From Ignavibacteriales bacterium CG12_big_fil_rev_8_21_14_0_65_30_8 (GTDB lineage: Bacteria > Bacteroidota > Ignavibacteria > Ignavibacteriales > Ignavibacteriaceae): DNA of 6,937 bases. The notes below the pieces were generated by a model. It was not told the origin of the DNA and did not search any database. It worked only from the letters and a program-made list of their open reading frames with translations. The position numbers were made by a program, and so were the translations under genes. Numbering within the stretch: the first letter of the stretch is position 1; each line of letters opens with the position of its first letter. The stretch is from the NCBI GenBank assembly GCA_002783525.1, contig PFGS01000249.1, positions 6,076 to 13,012 of the forward strand, written 5' to 3'. Shown in pieces: positions 1 to 6,936 of this stretch.

Positions 1-1
1 T

Positions 2-1780
2 AAAGTTAAATATACTACAACAGGCTATAATCAACAAAGAATAGATGCTGTTTTAAGCGGACCTTTTTCTGAAAAATTATATTATATGGTTGGTGGTTAT
101 GTAACTACTTCGCCTGGTATAAGAAATGCTGAATTTAATTCTGAAAATGGTGTGCAATTCACTATGCAACTTACTAAAGTTTTTGATAAAGGAGTAATTA
201 ATGGTTTTGCCAGATTAACTAATGATCATGGACAATGGATTTTGCCTATGGCATTAGGAACCGGTAACGAACCAGGAACATTTTCTCCTTTAGGTAATGC
301 AACTCGCTTTAGAACATTAAGAATAAATACTCAAGGTGATAGTGTACATTATGATTTTTCAGATGGAAGAGGATGGAAAGGTATTGTAAGTGGATTAAAT
401 TTTGATTACCAATTAGGTGGTGGGTGGACAGCTCGTGATAATCTATCATTTACTTCCGGTAATGCCAATACATTGGGATTTGTTCCAAATGGTAGTCCTA
501 TGAGAGTAACTGATTTATTAACTAAAATCGGAAAAACCTCAATAAGTACTATTGGTGGAAAAACACTTACTTCAGGTTATGTTCAAAGTTACGGTCATTG
601 GGTAGTTGAAAAACAACTTGAATCTATTACTAACGATATAAGTTTAACAAATCAAGTTAAAAATCATAAAATAACTTTAGGTGCATTTCAATCATTCTGG
701 TCTTCTAAAGATTTTTGGACGCTCGGTAATCACATATTAGTTCAAAATATTACAAATGGTGATGTTATTAAAGATATTTCACCGGATAGTGTTGCAGGAA
801 GTTGGAACTATGGAATTAATGAATCAGGAGATGCAAGAATATTTGCTGTTTATGCAGGCGATTCATGGCAGGCAACAGATAAACTTAGATTTGATTTTGG
901 AGCCCGTTATGATTTTTTTAACTTAAATTTTACATTAGATGCCGGTGCATTTCCAGATGGAACAACAGATAAAATTGCTAATCTGGATGGCAAAAATTGG
1001 TCAGGGACCGGAGCTATTAATTATGCTATAAATCAAAATGTTGGAATTTTTGCCCGAGGATCAAAAGGAAATTTATTTCCTATGTTCGATCAAATTAGGG
1101 ATGGTGATTTATACAACTTAGAAGACGGAGAACAAATTAGAGATGCGGGTGGCAATGTTTTAAGTGTAAATGGATCTGTAAAACCTAATTCATTCAATCA
1201 ATATGAAGTAGGTGTAAAAATTGATCAAGAATTTTACAGTTTCTTTGTTACAGGTTTCGTTAATACAGTGGAGATTTTTGACGGTGATGTAGGTGCAACA
1301 AGAGTAGCAGCACTATTAAAAACAAGAACAATAGGTACAGAAATAGATGCAGGGTTAAATGTTGAAAGGTTTAGATTAAATATTATTGCAACTTTTCAAG
1401 ATGGAAAAATAACAGAATCTGTCAAAGCTCCAACTACTGTGGATAATAAGATATGGCGCCAGCCAGCAGTACAATTTAGAATAGCACCAAGCTATGATTT
1501 TAAGTTTAGTGAAAATGTTTTTGGTTCAATTTATGGTGCGTATAGATTTGTTGGTAAAAGATGGAATGACAGAGATAATTCTTATCAATTGGATTCCTAT
1601 TCTAAGTTAGATGCTGGTATTAATATAACTACATCAGGTGGTTTAACGTTTAATATAAGCGGGGATAATTTAAATGATTCTCAAGGACTTACTGAGGGAG
1701 ATCCAAGAGATCCTACATCTACAAATGGTCGCCCAATTCTTGGTCGTTCAGTTAGATTTTCTATCGGGGTTAACTTCTAA
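2..1780 (+). CDS. TonB-dependent outer-membrane receptor, sugar type, 5' part missing
   Basis: Outer-membrane beta-barrel that imports a ligand with energy from TonB. The frame is open to the left edge (28 codons before the first ATG at 86), so that ATG is internal; 592 residues are visible, while such receptors usually have 800-1000. The plug domain and signal peptide lie outside. The first visible residues (RIDAVLSGPFSEKLYYMVGG, then a GIR) fit the plug/barrel junction of sugar-type receptors. The rest alternates short amphipathic strands and polar loops, for example FAVYAGDSWQATDKLRFDFG. The C-terminus has the NLNDSQGLTEGDPR and RPILGRSVRFSIGVNF motifs (from about residue 528 counted from the ATG at 86) and ends in the Phe required for barrel assembly. 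No SusD gene follows, which argues against a SusC pair. The ligand is not readable from sequence; the permease and trehalase behind it suggest trehalose or a related glucoside. A strong terminator separates it from them. Confidence 0.9.
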   Translation, partial: KVKYTTTGYNQQRIDAVLSGPFSEKLYYMVGGYVTTSPGIRNAEFNSENGVQFTMQLTKVFDKGVINGFARLTNDHGQWILPMALGTGNEPGTFSPLGNATRFRTLRINTQGDSVHYDFSDGRGWKGIVSGLNFDYQLGGGWTARDNLSFTSGNANTLGFVPNGSPMRVTDLLTKIGKTSISTIGGKTLTSGYVQSYGHWVVEKQLESITNDISLTNQVKNHKITLGAFQSFWSSKDFWTLGNHILVQNITNGDVIKDISPDSVAGSWNYGINESGDARIFAVYAGDSWQATDKLRFDFGARYDFFNLNFTLDAGAFPDGTTDKIANLDGKNWSGTGAINYAINQNVGIFARGSKGNLFPMFDQIRDGDLYNLEDGEQIRDAGGNVLSVNGSVKPNSFNQYEVGVKIDQEFYSFFVTGFVNTVEIFDGDVGATRVAALLKTRTIGTEIDAGLNVERFRLNIIATFQDGKITESVKAPTTVDNKIWRQPAVQFRIAPSYDFKFSENVFGSIYGAYRFVGKRWNDRDNSYQLDSYSKLDAGINITTSGGLTFNISGDNLNDSQGLTEGDPRDPTSTNGRPILGRSVRFSIGVNF

Positions 1781-1789
1781 TTTATTTTT

Positions 1790-1826
1790 AAAAGAACCTT
1801 GCATATCAATATGCGGGGTTCTTTTT
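1790..1826 (+). terminator. Strong intrinsic terminator after the TonB-dependent receptor
   Basis: AAAAGAACC (1790-1798) pairs with GGTTCTTTT (1817-1825). The inner part continues through two G-T wobbles (1799-1800 with 1815-1816) into GCATA/TATGC, with a four-base TCAA loop. The result is a 16-bp stem ending in a T run. It lies 9 bases after the receptor stop and probably ends that transcript. The A run on the opposite side would allow it to work in both directions, but no - strand gene is nearby to use it. Confidence 0.9.
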
Positions 1827-1843
1827 AACTAAAATGTTATCTC

Positions 1844-1849
1844 TATAAT
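1844..1849 (+). promoter_or_regulatory. Possible -10 box of the permease-trehalase operon
   Basis: An exact TATAAT lies 35 bases upstream of the permease ATG and just after the terminator, where an operon promoter would be expected. No convincing -35 box is seen at 16-18 bases upstream: that position falls in the T-rich foot of the terminator. No TAnnTTTG motif is present. No operator palindrome or riboswitch is evident in 1827-1884. Weak call, based on motif and position only. Confidence 0.25.
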
Positions 1850-1884
1850 CAAATTTTTTACTAATTAACATTAAATAAAGAAAT

Positions 1885-3105
1885 ATGAAATCTTTAGGTA
1901 TTAGGGTTGCATTATACGTTAATTATTTTGTGTTCGCAATCCTTTTAAATACTGTTGGTATAGTTATACTTCAGGTTATTAATGATTATAATGTAAACAG
2001 AATTACAGCAGGAAGTCTTGAAGCATATAAAGATTTTTCTATAATGATTTTATCATTTTTTGTTGCTTCGTACATACCTAAATTAGGATATAAAAGATCT
2101 ATGCTGGGAGGACTTTTTGCTGTTAGTTTAATTAGTATAGTTGTTGCCTTGGTTCATCATTATTGGATTACTCCTTTATTATATATAGTTACAGGGGCAA
2201 GTTTTGCTTTTATAAAAGTTTCTGTGTATTCAACAGTAGGGCTTATTACAAAAAGTCAAAAAGAACATACTTCTTTTATGAATATTCTGGAAGGTGTTTT
2301 TCAAATAGGATCATTAGTAGGCCCAATTATTTTCAGTTTTATGATAGGTTTTAGTAAATGGACTGATACCTATTGGATAATTGCAATATTAACTTCTTTA
2401 GCTTTATTATTAATGTTTTTTACCAATTTAAATGAAGGCAGTATTAAAAGTGATGTTGAAAAAACTAATATATTAAGTATGTTAAGATTGTTAAAAAAAT
2501 CTGCAGTTTGGTTATTTGTAATTTGTGCTTTTTTATATGTAATGATTGAACAAAGTTTAAATACATGGTTACCTACTTTTAATAAAGAAATTTTTAATTT
2601 AACTGAATCTCAAACTGCAGGTTTACTTGCTTTTTATCCTGGTTCCATTGCATTAAGCAGACTTTTAGCCGGTTATTATTCAAAATATATAACTTGGTTG
2701 AAAAGTCAATTAATATTACTTTCAGGAGCTTTTATAATAATAGCTACAATTCTCTTTATTACATCAGATTATCAACTAACACAAAGTACAATGTCTAATA
2801 ATTTTACACCCTTAGCAATAATAATTTTGTTTACCGGATTTTTTATTGGTCCAATTTATCCCACAATTGTGTCAATAATTTTAAACAAGACTGAAAAAGT
2901 TAAACAAAGTTCAATGACCGGTTTGATAGTTGTTTTTTCAGCACTAGGTGGTACATCAGGATCTTTAATTATTGGATTTCTTTCTCAAAATTATTCGGTT
3001 CATACTGCATTTTATTTCCCTCTAATTCCAATTACATTATTGGGTATGCTATTATTCCCATATAAAAAACTAACTGATAAGTTAGGTTATGAAGCTGTAA
3101 AATAA
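1885..3105 (+). CDS. MFS sugar permease, FHS/FucP-like, probable trehalose importer
   Basis: Inner-membrane secondary transporter of 406 residues. Twelve hydrophobic segments can be traced, roughly at 9-32, 47-65, 70-90, 93-121, 137-156, 162-181, 206-226, 242-262, 273-293, 308-334, 344-368 and 373-393, with a charged central loop at 182-205 between the two six-helix halves. Residues 65-75 (PKLGYKRSMLG) occupy the loop 2-3 position of the MFS motif A. Helix 7 carries the acidic E222 in IEQSLNTWLP, and helix 10 has GPIYPT (322-327); both resemble the fucose-glucose-galactose-H+ symporter (FucP) branch. ATG at 1885 follows an A-rich stretch (AAAGAAAT) with no clear Shine-Dalgarno. It lies 14 bases upstream of the trehalase, so the two are almost surely one operon; trehalose as substrate is inferred from that link alone. 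A drug or nucleoside porter of the same fold cannot be excluded. Confidence 0.85.
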   Translation: MKSLGIRVALYVNYFVFAILLNTVGIVILQVINDYNVNRITAGSLEAYKDFSIMILSFFVASYIPKLGYKRSMLGGLFAVSLISIVVALVHHYWITPLLYIVTGASFAFIKVSVYSTVGLITKSQKEHTSFMNILEGVFQIGSLVGPIIFSFMIGFSKWTDTYWIIAILTSLALLLMFFTNLNEGSIKSDVEKTNILSMLRLLKKSAVWLFVICAFLYVMIEQSLNTWLPTFNKEIFNLTESQTAGLLAFYPGSIALSRLLAGYYSKYITWLKSQLILLSGAFIIIATILFITSDYQLTQSTMSNNFTPLAIIILFTGFFIGPIYPTIVSIILNKTEKVKQSSMTGLIVVFSALGGTSGSLIIGFLSQNYSVHTAFYFPLIPITLLGMLLFPYKKLTDKLGYEAVK

Positions 3106-3119
3106 TTAAAGTAAAATTT

Positions 3120-4994
3120 ATGAAGGTTTATTTTGATGTTGAAAAAAATCTAAGAGTATTAATTTCTCAGGAAGATACTAATAATGATAAAAAAATAACA
3201 ATTGAAGATAAAGGGCAAAAAGTTTTTAAACTTATAAGTATTGATAATCATCAATATGAAATTTGCGGAACATATTATCTCTCAATCCTCCTTCAAGAAC
3301 TATACTTAGCAAAAGAATCGGGGAAAAAAAAAGTAATGTTAACCGATAAGATTTTGTTTCAATCTCCATTAGATCGTGCATCGTATTTAATTAAAAATTA
3401 TTTTTGGGATGGGTTAACTAGAGCCATAGATGAAAATAATATTGAAAATGCAATTAAAGATTCTAAAATAAAGCAAGATAAAAATTATATTTATGTCCCT
3501 TTTACTGATAAACTTGCTTATAAATATTTTAAAAAATTAGAAAGAAAAAAACCCAAGCTAAAATTATCTGTAAAAAAATTACCAGAATTATTAAACGAAA
3601 ATATTTTTCATAAAATAAATAAACAACCGGGTATTCTTACGCTCGGGTTAAAAAGAAAAACAAAAAAGAAAATTAGTGGAATTCCTTTTGTTGTACCCGG
3701 CGGAAGATTTAACGAGATGTATGGTTGGGATAGTTATTTTGAGTCATTAGGTTTAATCATTGATGGAAAAATTAACTTAGCTGTCTCAATGGCAGAAAAT
3801 TTCTTTTATGAAATTAAACACTATGGAAAAATTCTTAATGCTAATAGAACTTATTATTTGAACCGTTCCCAACCCCCTTTTCTTACTTCTTTAATATTGG
3901 ATATATATAATTACAAAAAAAAGAAAAATATTACATGGCTTAAAAAGGGATTAAATTATGTTATTAGAGAGTATATAAATGTATGGACGGATTCCAAACA
4001 TTTAACACCGACCGGTTTAAGCAGGTATTTTGGTTCCGGTAAAGGAATGCCACCGGAAACAGAGCCTGCTCATTTCAATTCAGTTTTAAAACCTTTTGCA
4101 AAAAAGTATAATATGCCAATTCATGAATTCAGAAAAAATTATTTAAATAATAAAATTATTGATAATAAGCTTGAAGAATATTTCTTACACGATAGAAGCG
4201 TTAGAGAATCTGGACACGATACGAGTTACAGACTAGAAGGCAGAAGCGCATATTTAAATACTGTTGATTTAAATTCTCTCCTTTATAAATATGAAATTGA
4301 TATTGCCTGGCTTATTAAAGAGGAATTTAATGATAACTTCAATTATTATGGAAAAAAATACAACAGTCTGTTTTGGCTAAATAAAGCAAAGAAAAGAAAA
4401 ATAATTATAAATAACTTAATGTGGAATAAAAGTACAGGCTTCTTTTTTGATTATAATTTTAAAAAGAAAAAAAGAACCAATTATGAAAGTGCTACAACAT
4501 TTTATCCTCTTTGGGCAAAATTAGCTTCTAAAAAACAAGCCAAATTAGTTGTTAAAAAAGCTCTACCACTACTTGAAGAATATGGTGGAGTTGCTGCTTC
4601 ATCAAAACATTCCAGAGGTATAATAAATAAAAATAGACCACAAAAACAGTGGGATTATCCTTTTGGATGGGCCCCACATCAAATTATAATTTGGGTTGGT
4701 CTAAAAAATTACGGTTATGAAAAAGAATCTACCAGACTAGCTTATAAATGGTTATATACCATTTTAAGAAACTTTGTTGATTATAATGGAACCATTCCTG
4801 AAAAATATAATGTTGTTTCACGTTCGCATAAAGTATTTGCAGAATATGGTAATGTTGGCGTTGACTTTGATTATATTACTAAAGAAGGGTTTGGCTGGAT
4901 GAATGCTTCATTTAAAGTAGGTTTAACTTATTTAGATGAAAAACTAAAAGAAAATCTTAATAAACTAATCCCGCCTGAATGGATATTTAAATAA
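3120..4994 (+). CDS. GH37 alpha,alpha-trehalase, fungal neutral-trehalase type with Ca-binding N-domain
   Basis: Hydrolyses trehalose to two glucoses with inversion. Both GH37 signatures are intact: PGGRFNEMYGWDSYF (193-207) and QWDYPFGWAP (510-519). The catalytic acid is D367 in RESGHDTSYR and the base is E561 in PEKYNV; their 194-residue spacing is close to that of yeast Nth1 (D478/E674, as I recall). NRSQPPF (248-254) and EGFGWMNAS (589-597) also match. At 624 residues it is longer than E. coli TreA/TreF (about 550-565). The extra N-terminus is not random: residues 1-61 resemble the calcium-binding domain of fungal neutral trehalases, with an EF-hand-like loop D19-N21-D23...D30 (DTNNDKKITIED), then CGTYYLSILLQEL and a WDGLTR segment (96-101). 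The 14-3-3-binding tail of yeast Nth1 is absent. The N-terminus is charged with no signal peptide, so the enzyme is cytoplasmic. It follows the permease by 14 bases. Lysine-rich loops (177-184, 266-269, 448-451) and A runs reflect strong AT bias. Confidence 0.95.
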   Translation: MKVYFDVEKNLRVLISQEDTNNDKKITIEDKGQKVFKLISIDNHQYEICGTYYLSILLQELYLAKESGKKKVMLTDKILFQSPLDRASYLIKNYFWDGLTRAIDENNIENAIKDSKIKQDKNYIYVPFTDKLAYKYFKKLERKKPKLKLSVKKLPELLNENIFHKINKQPGILTLGLKRKTKKKISGIPFVVPGGRFNEMYGWDSYFESLGLIIDGKINLAVSMAENFFYEIKHYGKILNANRTYYLNRSQPPFLTSLILDIYNYKKKKNITWLKKGLNYVIREYINVWTDSKHLTPTGLSRYFGSGKGMPPETEPAHFNSVLKPFAKKYNMPIHEFRKNYLNNKIIDNKLEEYFLHDRSVRESGHDTSYRLEGRSAYLNTVDLNSLLYKYEIDIAWLIKEEFNDNFNYYGKKYNSLFWLNKAKKRKIIINNLMWNKSTGFFFDYNFKKKKRTNYESATTFYPLWAKLASKKQAKLVVKKALPLLEEYGGVAASSKHSRGIINKNRPQKQWDYPFGWAPHQIIIWVGLKNYGYEKESTRLAYKWLYTILRNFVDYNGTIPEKYNVVSRSHKVFAEYGNVGVDFDYITKEGFGWMNASFKVGLTYLDEKLKENLNKLIPPEWIFK

Positions 4995-5006
4995 ATACAT
5001 ATCCAT
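4979..5006 (+). terminator. Weak hairpin over the trehalase stop codon
   Basis: ATGGATAT (4979-4986) and ATATCCAT (4999-5006) form an 8-bp stem with a 12-base AT loop containing the stop codon, followed by an AT-rich run. It is weak, with no G+C-rich core and no proper T tract. The 60-bp palindromic cassette 66 bases further on is an alternative end point for this transcript. Confidence 0.25.
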
Positions 5007-5025
5007 TTAAATATATTTGTTATAA

Positions 5026-5071
5026 TTGTTTGTACCCACGACGTGATTTGAACACGTGACCTACGGTTTAG
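5026..5071 (-). repeat. Direct repeat copy distal to the tRNA (att-like)
   Basis: Forty-six bases identical to 5389-5434. Read on the - strand it runs from CTAAACCGT (second anticodon base onward) through the variable region, T arm and 3' acceptor strand to CAAACAA beyond the discriminator. Because the identity includes 7 non-tRNA bases, the duplication is probably recent or maintained by gene conversion. Under an integration model this copy is the displaced original tRNA end. Confidence 0.9.
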
Positions 5072-5137
5072 TCCGTCCCTTCGGGACGAGATCTCGTCCA
5101 ATGATTTGGCAAAGCCAAATTATTGGACGGAGAAACC
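5033..5137 (-). pseudogene. Broken tRNA-Arg(CCT) 3' half, split at the anticodon
   Basis: Positions 5033-5071 are the 3' half of the tRNA-Arg found at 5396-5469. After a 60-bp palindromic cassette (5072-5131), GAAACC at 5132-5137 continues the tRNA match exactly where it stopped, corresponding to 5435-5440 in the intact gene. The full anticodon stem-loop (GGTTTCCTAAACC on the - strand) was therefore probably once present here. The acceptor 5' strand, D arm and outer anticodon stem are missing, so no functional tRNA can be made. The last base is shared with the stop codon of the GIY-YIG gene. The six-base continuation could be chance, but its position is exact. Confidence 0.7.
5072..5131. repeat. 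60-bp palindromic cassette with terminal inverted repeats
   Basis: The cassette is bounded by perfect 7-bp inverted repeats TCCGTCC (5072-5078) and GGACGGA (5125-5131). Inside are a hairpin CGTCCC-TTC-GGGACG (5074-5088), a perfect 16-bp palindrome GGACGAGATCTCGTCC (5084-5099) and a long hairpin CGTCCAATGATTTGGC-AAA-GCCAAATTATTGGACG (5095-5129; 16 bp with one G-T wobble). The stems share CGTCC/GGACG ends, so alternative folds or a cruciform are possible. The size and mirrored design resemble REP/BIME-like intergenic palindromes. In RNA it could also stop transcription between the convergent trehalase and tRNA units. No target-site duplication is apparent. Confidence 0.75.
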
Positions 5138-5376
5138 TATGTAATAATTTTTTTTAGATAAATCCTTCCTGCTGAAGATTTCAAATATTTTTCTCTTTTC
5201 TTTGCTTCAGAAATTGTTGGATATTCTTCTTTATAAATTAATCCCCAAGGTTTATAAGTTCGCGTAAATTTAGATTTGCCTTTATTATGTTCGTCTATTC
5301 TTCTGTTTAAGTTATTTGTATAACCTACATATGTTTTATTATGGTTTATACTTTTTAAAACATATACAAAATACAT
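5137..5376 (-). CDS. Small GIY-YIG nuclease family protein
   Basis: Single-domain GIY-YIG endonuclease of 79 residues, the usual size of the short UPF0213/YhbQ-like group. The active-site set is complete: Y5 (VYV, the GIY strand), Y16 in YVG (the YIG strand), R26 and H30 in NNLNRRIDEHN, and metal-binding E62 in KKREKYLKS. The spacing of Y5, Y16, R26 and H30 equals that of I-TevI (Y6, Y17, R27, H31, as I recall), so the enzyme should be active. No DNA-binding domain is attached. I chose ATG 5376: an upstream in-frame GTG at 5418 would make the N-terminus a translation of the tRNA T arm. The start lies 20 bases past the tRNA end with no promoter between, so it is likely cotranscribed with the tRNA and freed by tRNA 3' processing. 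No clear Shine-Dalgarno. The stop TAG touches the broken tRNA copy. Its job may be mobility of this segment or DNA repair; undecided. Confidence 0.85.
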   Translation of the reverse strand: MYFVYVLKSINHNKTYVGYTNNLNRRIDEHNKGKSKFTRTYKPWGLIYKEEYPTISEAKKREKYLKSSAGRIYLKKIIT

Positions 5377-5388
5377 AACATAAATTTT

Positions 5389-5469
<81 letters not shown>

Positions 5470-5485
5470 ATAGATTTTTATCTTT

Positions 5486-5493
5486 CAAATATA
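5486..5493 (-). promoter_or_regulatory. tRNA promoter, TAnnTTTG-type -7 box
   Basis: On the - strand TATATTTG matches the Bacteroidota sigma-A -7 consensus TAnnTTTG exactly and lies 16 bases before the first tRNA base, leaving room for a short leader. A clear TTTG/TTG -33 element about 19-21 bases further upstream is not seen; that stretch is AT-rich. It would drive the tRNA and, by read-through, the GIY-YIG gene. Confidence 0.5.
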
Positions 5494-5510
5494 CTAAATA
5501 TAGAAATATT

Positions 5511-5533
5511 AAGGGCACAGAAGTTATGCCCTT
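5511..5533 (-). terminator. Terminator hairpin after the DUF5916 gene
   Basis: AAGGGCA (5511-5517) and TGCCCTT (5527-5533) form a 7-bp stem with a 9-base loop, 23 bases past the DUF5916 stop. On the - strand it is preceded by A-rich and followed by T-rich sequence (AATATTTCTATATTT), so termination is plausible though the T tract is broken. It separates the barrel gene from the tRNA promoter. Confidence 0.65.
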
Positions 5534-5556
5534 TTAAGTTGAACTACACTACTTGT

Positions 5557-6936
5557 TTATAGGTTAAACCAGTGTGTGAATTTAATTAGGAAGATGTTGT
5601 CCGGGTGTAGGTCAAATAAATTGTTAAAAGATTTACCAAATTGAAAATCACCATTATCTTCAGAGCCTGTTCTTGTTTGTGTCCAAACAAAAAATAAAAC
5701 AGAGCCCGGGCTATATTCCCAACGTAAAACGGCATTTCCTCTAAGCGAACTAAATTTGAAATCTTGTTTTCCAATATTAATTGGTGAAGCAGGTCCTGTT
5801 CCATCAGGATCAGCAACATAGTTAGTATTGTCAAAGGTTGAACCGTTTTTTCCATAGACGTTAAAGTCAAAACTTGTTGGTCTTGCAAGCTCTTTATAAT
5901 TAGTATATTTACCTGTAGATATAAGCGGTTGTACAAATAATTGTAAACTTAAATTTGGTGTGAATGTCCAGTTAAGTCTTATATTAGCCGAAAATGTAGT
6001 TTGATTAAGTTCACCAAAAACATACCTGTTTCCATAAGTATTTGTAGCATAAGTGTCAGAATAAGTTCCTATATATTGAGCGTGATCATTGTTCTTACTT
6101 AAATTTGGGCCTACGCTTAAATAAATATTTGAAGCAGGTCTGAAAGAAAGATCTGCACCAAGGTTCCAACTATTAGCACCGTCAGTTTGTTTATATAAGA
6201 AATAATTTAATCCTGCAGTCCAATTGTTTCTGCTGTCACTATTTAAATTAAAACTCACTTGATAACCTGGTAAATTTATCATTAAAGGTCCACCACGAGT
6301 TGCACTATTGTTTACTGTCTCAGGATTATATGCAAAATTCCAATTTATTGAATAATAATTATTGAATCTAATAAATCCAAAATGGAACAGACCATCCCAA
6401 ATTTTATTACCATCAAAATCATATGATCTGAAAACTGCTCCGCCTAATTCCATATATCTATAAAAATCCTTTGGTTCTTTCCAGGAATATCCACCACCAA
6501 TGTGTGCATTTAATATATTTGTTCTCCATAGAAATCCAAGATCATTTATATCATATTTAGGTGTAATAAAACCAAATGCTGAATTAAAGAAGAAATTTCC
6601 CTTTTGTCTGTTTAAATATATTCTGCCGGCATATCCAGTCATTGATGTAGCATTACTATCTAAACTTTCTGATTGAAAATCGGGTCGTTGGAAATAATGT
6701 ATATAATTTTGTTGAACATCTAAAATTCTTTTTGAACTTCCATTTATATTTGACATACTTAGCCAGCCTGTTGTTACCCACGTTTTTGATTCGTCCAAGA
6801 ATGTCCAACCATCAATTCCACCCATAAAAGCTGAGGAGTTTATTTCATCCCGTAATCTGTTGTCGCTGAATGACCTGGTTGCAAGTGTAGACATAAAACC
6901 TAAACCTTGCTTACCTTCATTAAATTCTTTCTGTCC
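5557..6936 (-). CDS. DUF5916 domain outer-membrane barrel protein, C-terminal part
   Basis: The frame runs through the right edge (14 codons precede the first ATG at 6894, beginning GQKEFNEGKQGLGF), so the true start is outside; 459 residues are visible of a family that usually has about 750-900. Recognised by the DUF5916 pattern: HYFQRPD (visible residues 80-86), repeated amphipathic strands with many aromatic and Asn residues, and the family-typical end SLRGNAVLRWEYSPGS (from 397) leading to PDNIFLIKFTHWFNL. Family members pair an N-terminal CBM9-like domain with a large C-terminal barrel; that N-terminal half is not in view. An outer-membrane location is inferred. The molecular function of the family is not established, and nothing here ties it to the trehalose genes, which face the other way. 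Confidence 0.88.
   Translation of the reverse strand, partial: GQKEFNEGKQGLGFMSTLATRSFSDNRLRDEINSSAFMGGIDGWTFLDESKTWVTTGWLSMSNINGSSKRILDVQQNYIHYFQRPDFQSESLDSNATSMTGYAGRIYLNRQKGNFFFNSAFGFITPKYDINDLGFLWRTNILNAHIGGGYSWKEPKDFYRYMELGGAVFRSYDFDGNKIWDGLFHFGFIRFNNYYSINWNFAYNPETVNNSATRGGPLMINLPGYQVSFNLNSDSRNNWTAGLNYFLYKQTDGANSWNLGADLSFRPASNIYLSVGPNLSKNNDHAQYIGTYSDTYATNTYGNRYVFGELNQTTFSANIRLNWTFTPNLSLQLFVQPLISTGKYTNYKELARPTSFDFNVYGKNGSTFDNTNYVADPDGTGPASPINIGKQDFKFSSLRGNAVLRWEYSPGSVLFFVWTQTRTGSEDNGDFQFGKSFNNLFDLHPDNIFLIKFTHWFNL

Noticed and set aside
2..1780. SusC/RagA-type receptor
   Set aside because: No SusD-like lipoprotein gene follows, and the GLTEGDPR/RPILGRS C-terminus fits non-Sus sugar receptors better.
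2163..2354. 63-codon open frame on the + strand
   Set aside because: It lies inside the permease gene in another frame, is rich in Tyr, Phe and Ser from the AT-rich helices, and has no recognisable features.
5586..5936. 116-codon open frame on the - strand
   Set aside because: It lies wholly inside the DUF5916 gene in another frame and reads as a low-complexity Leu/Ile-rich shadow.
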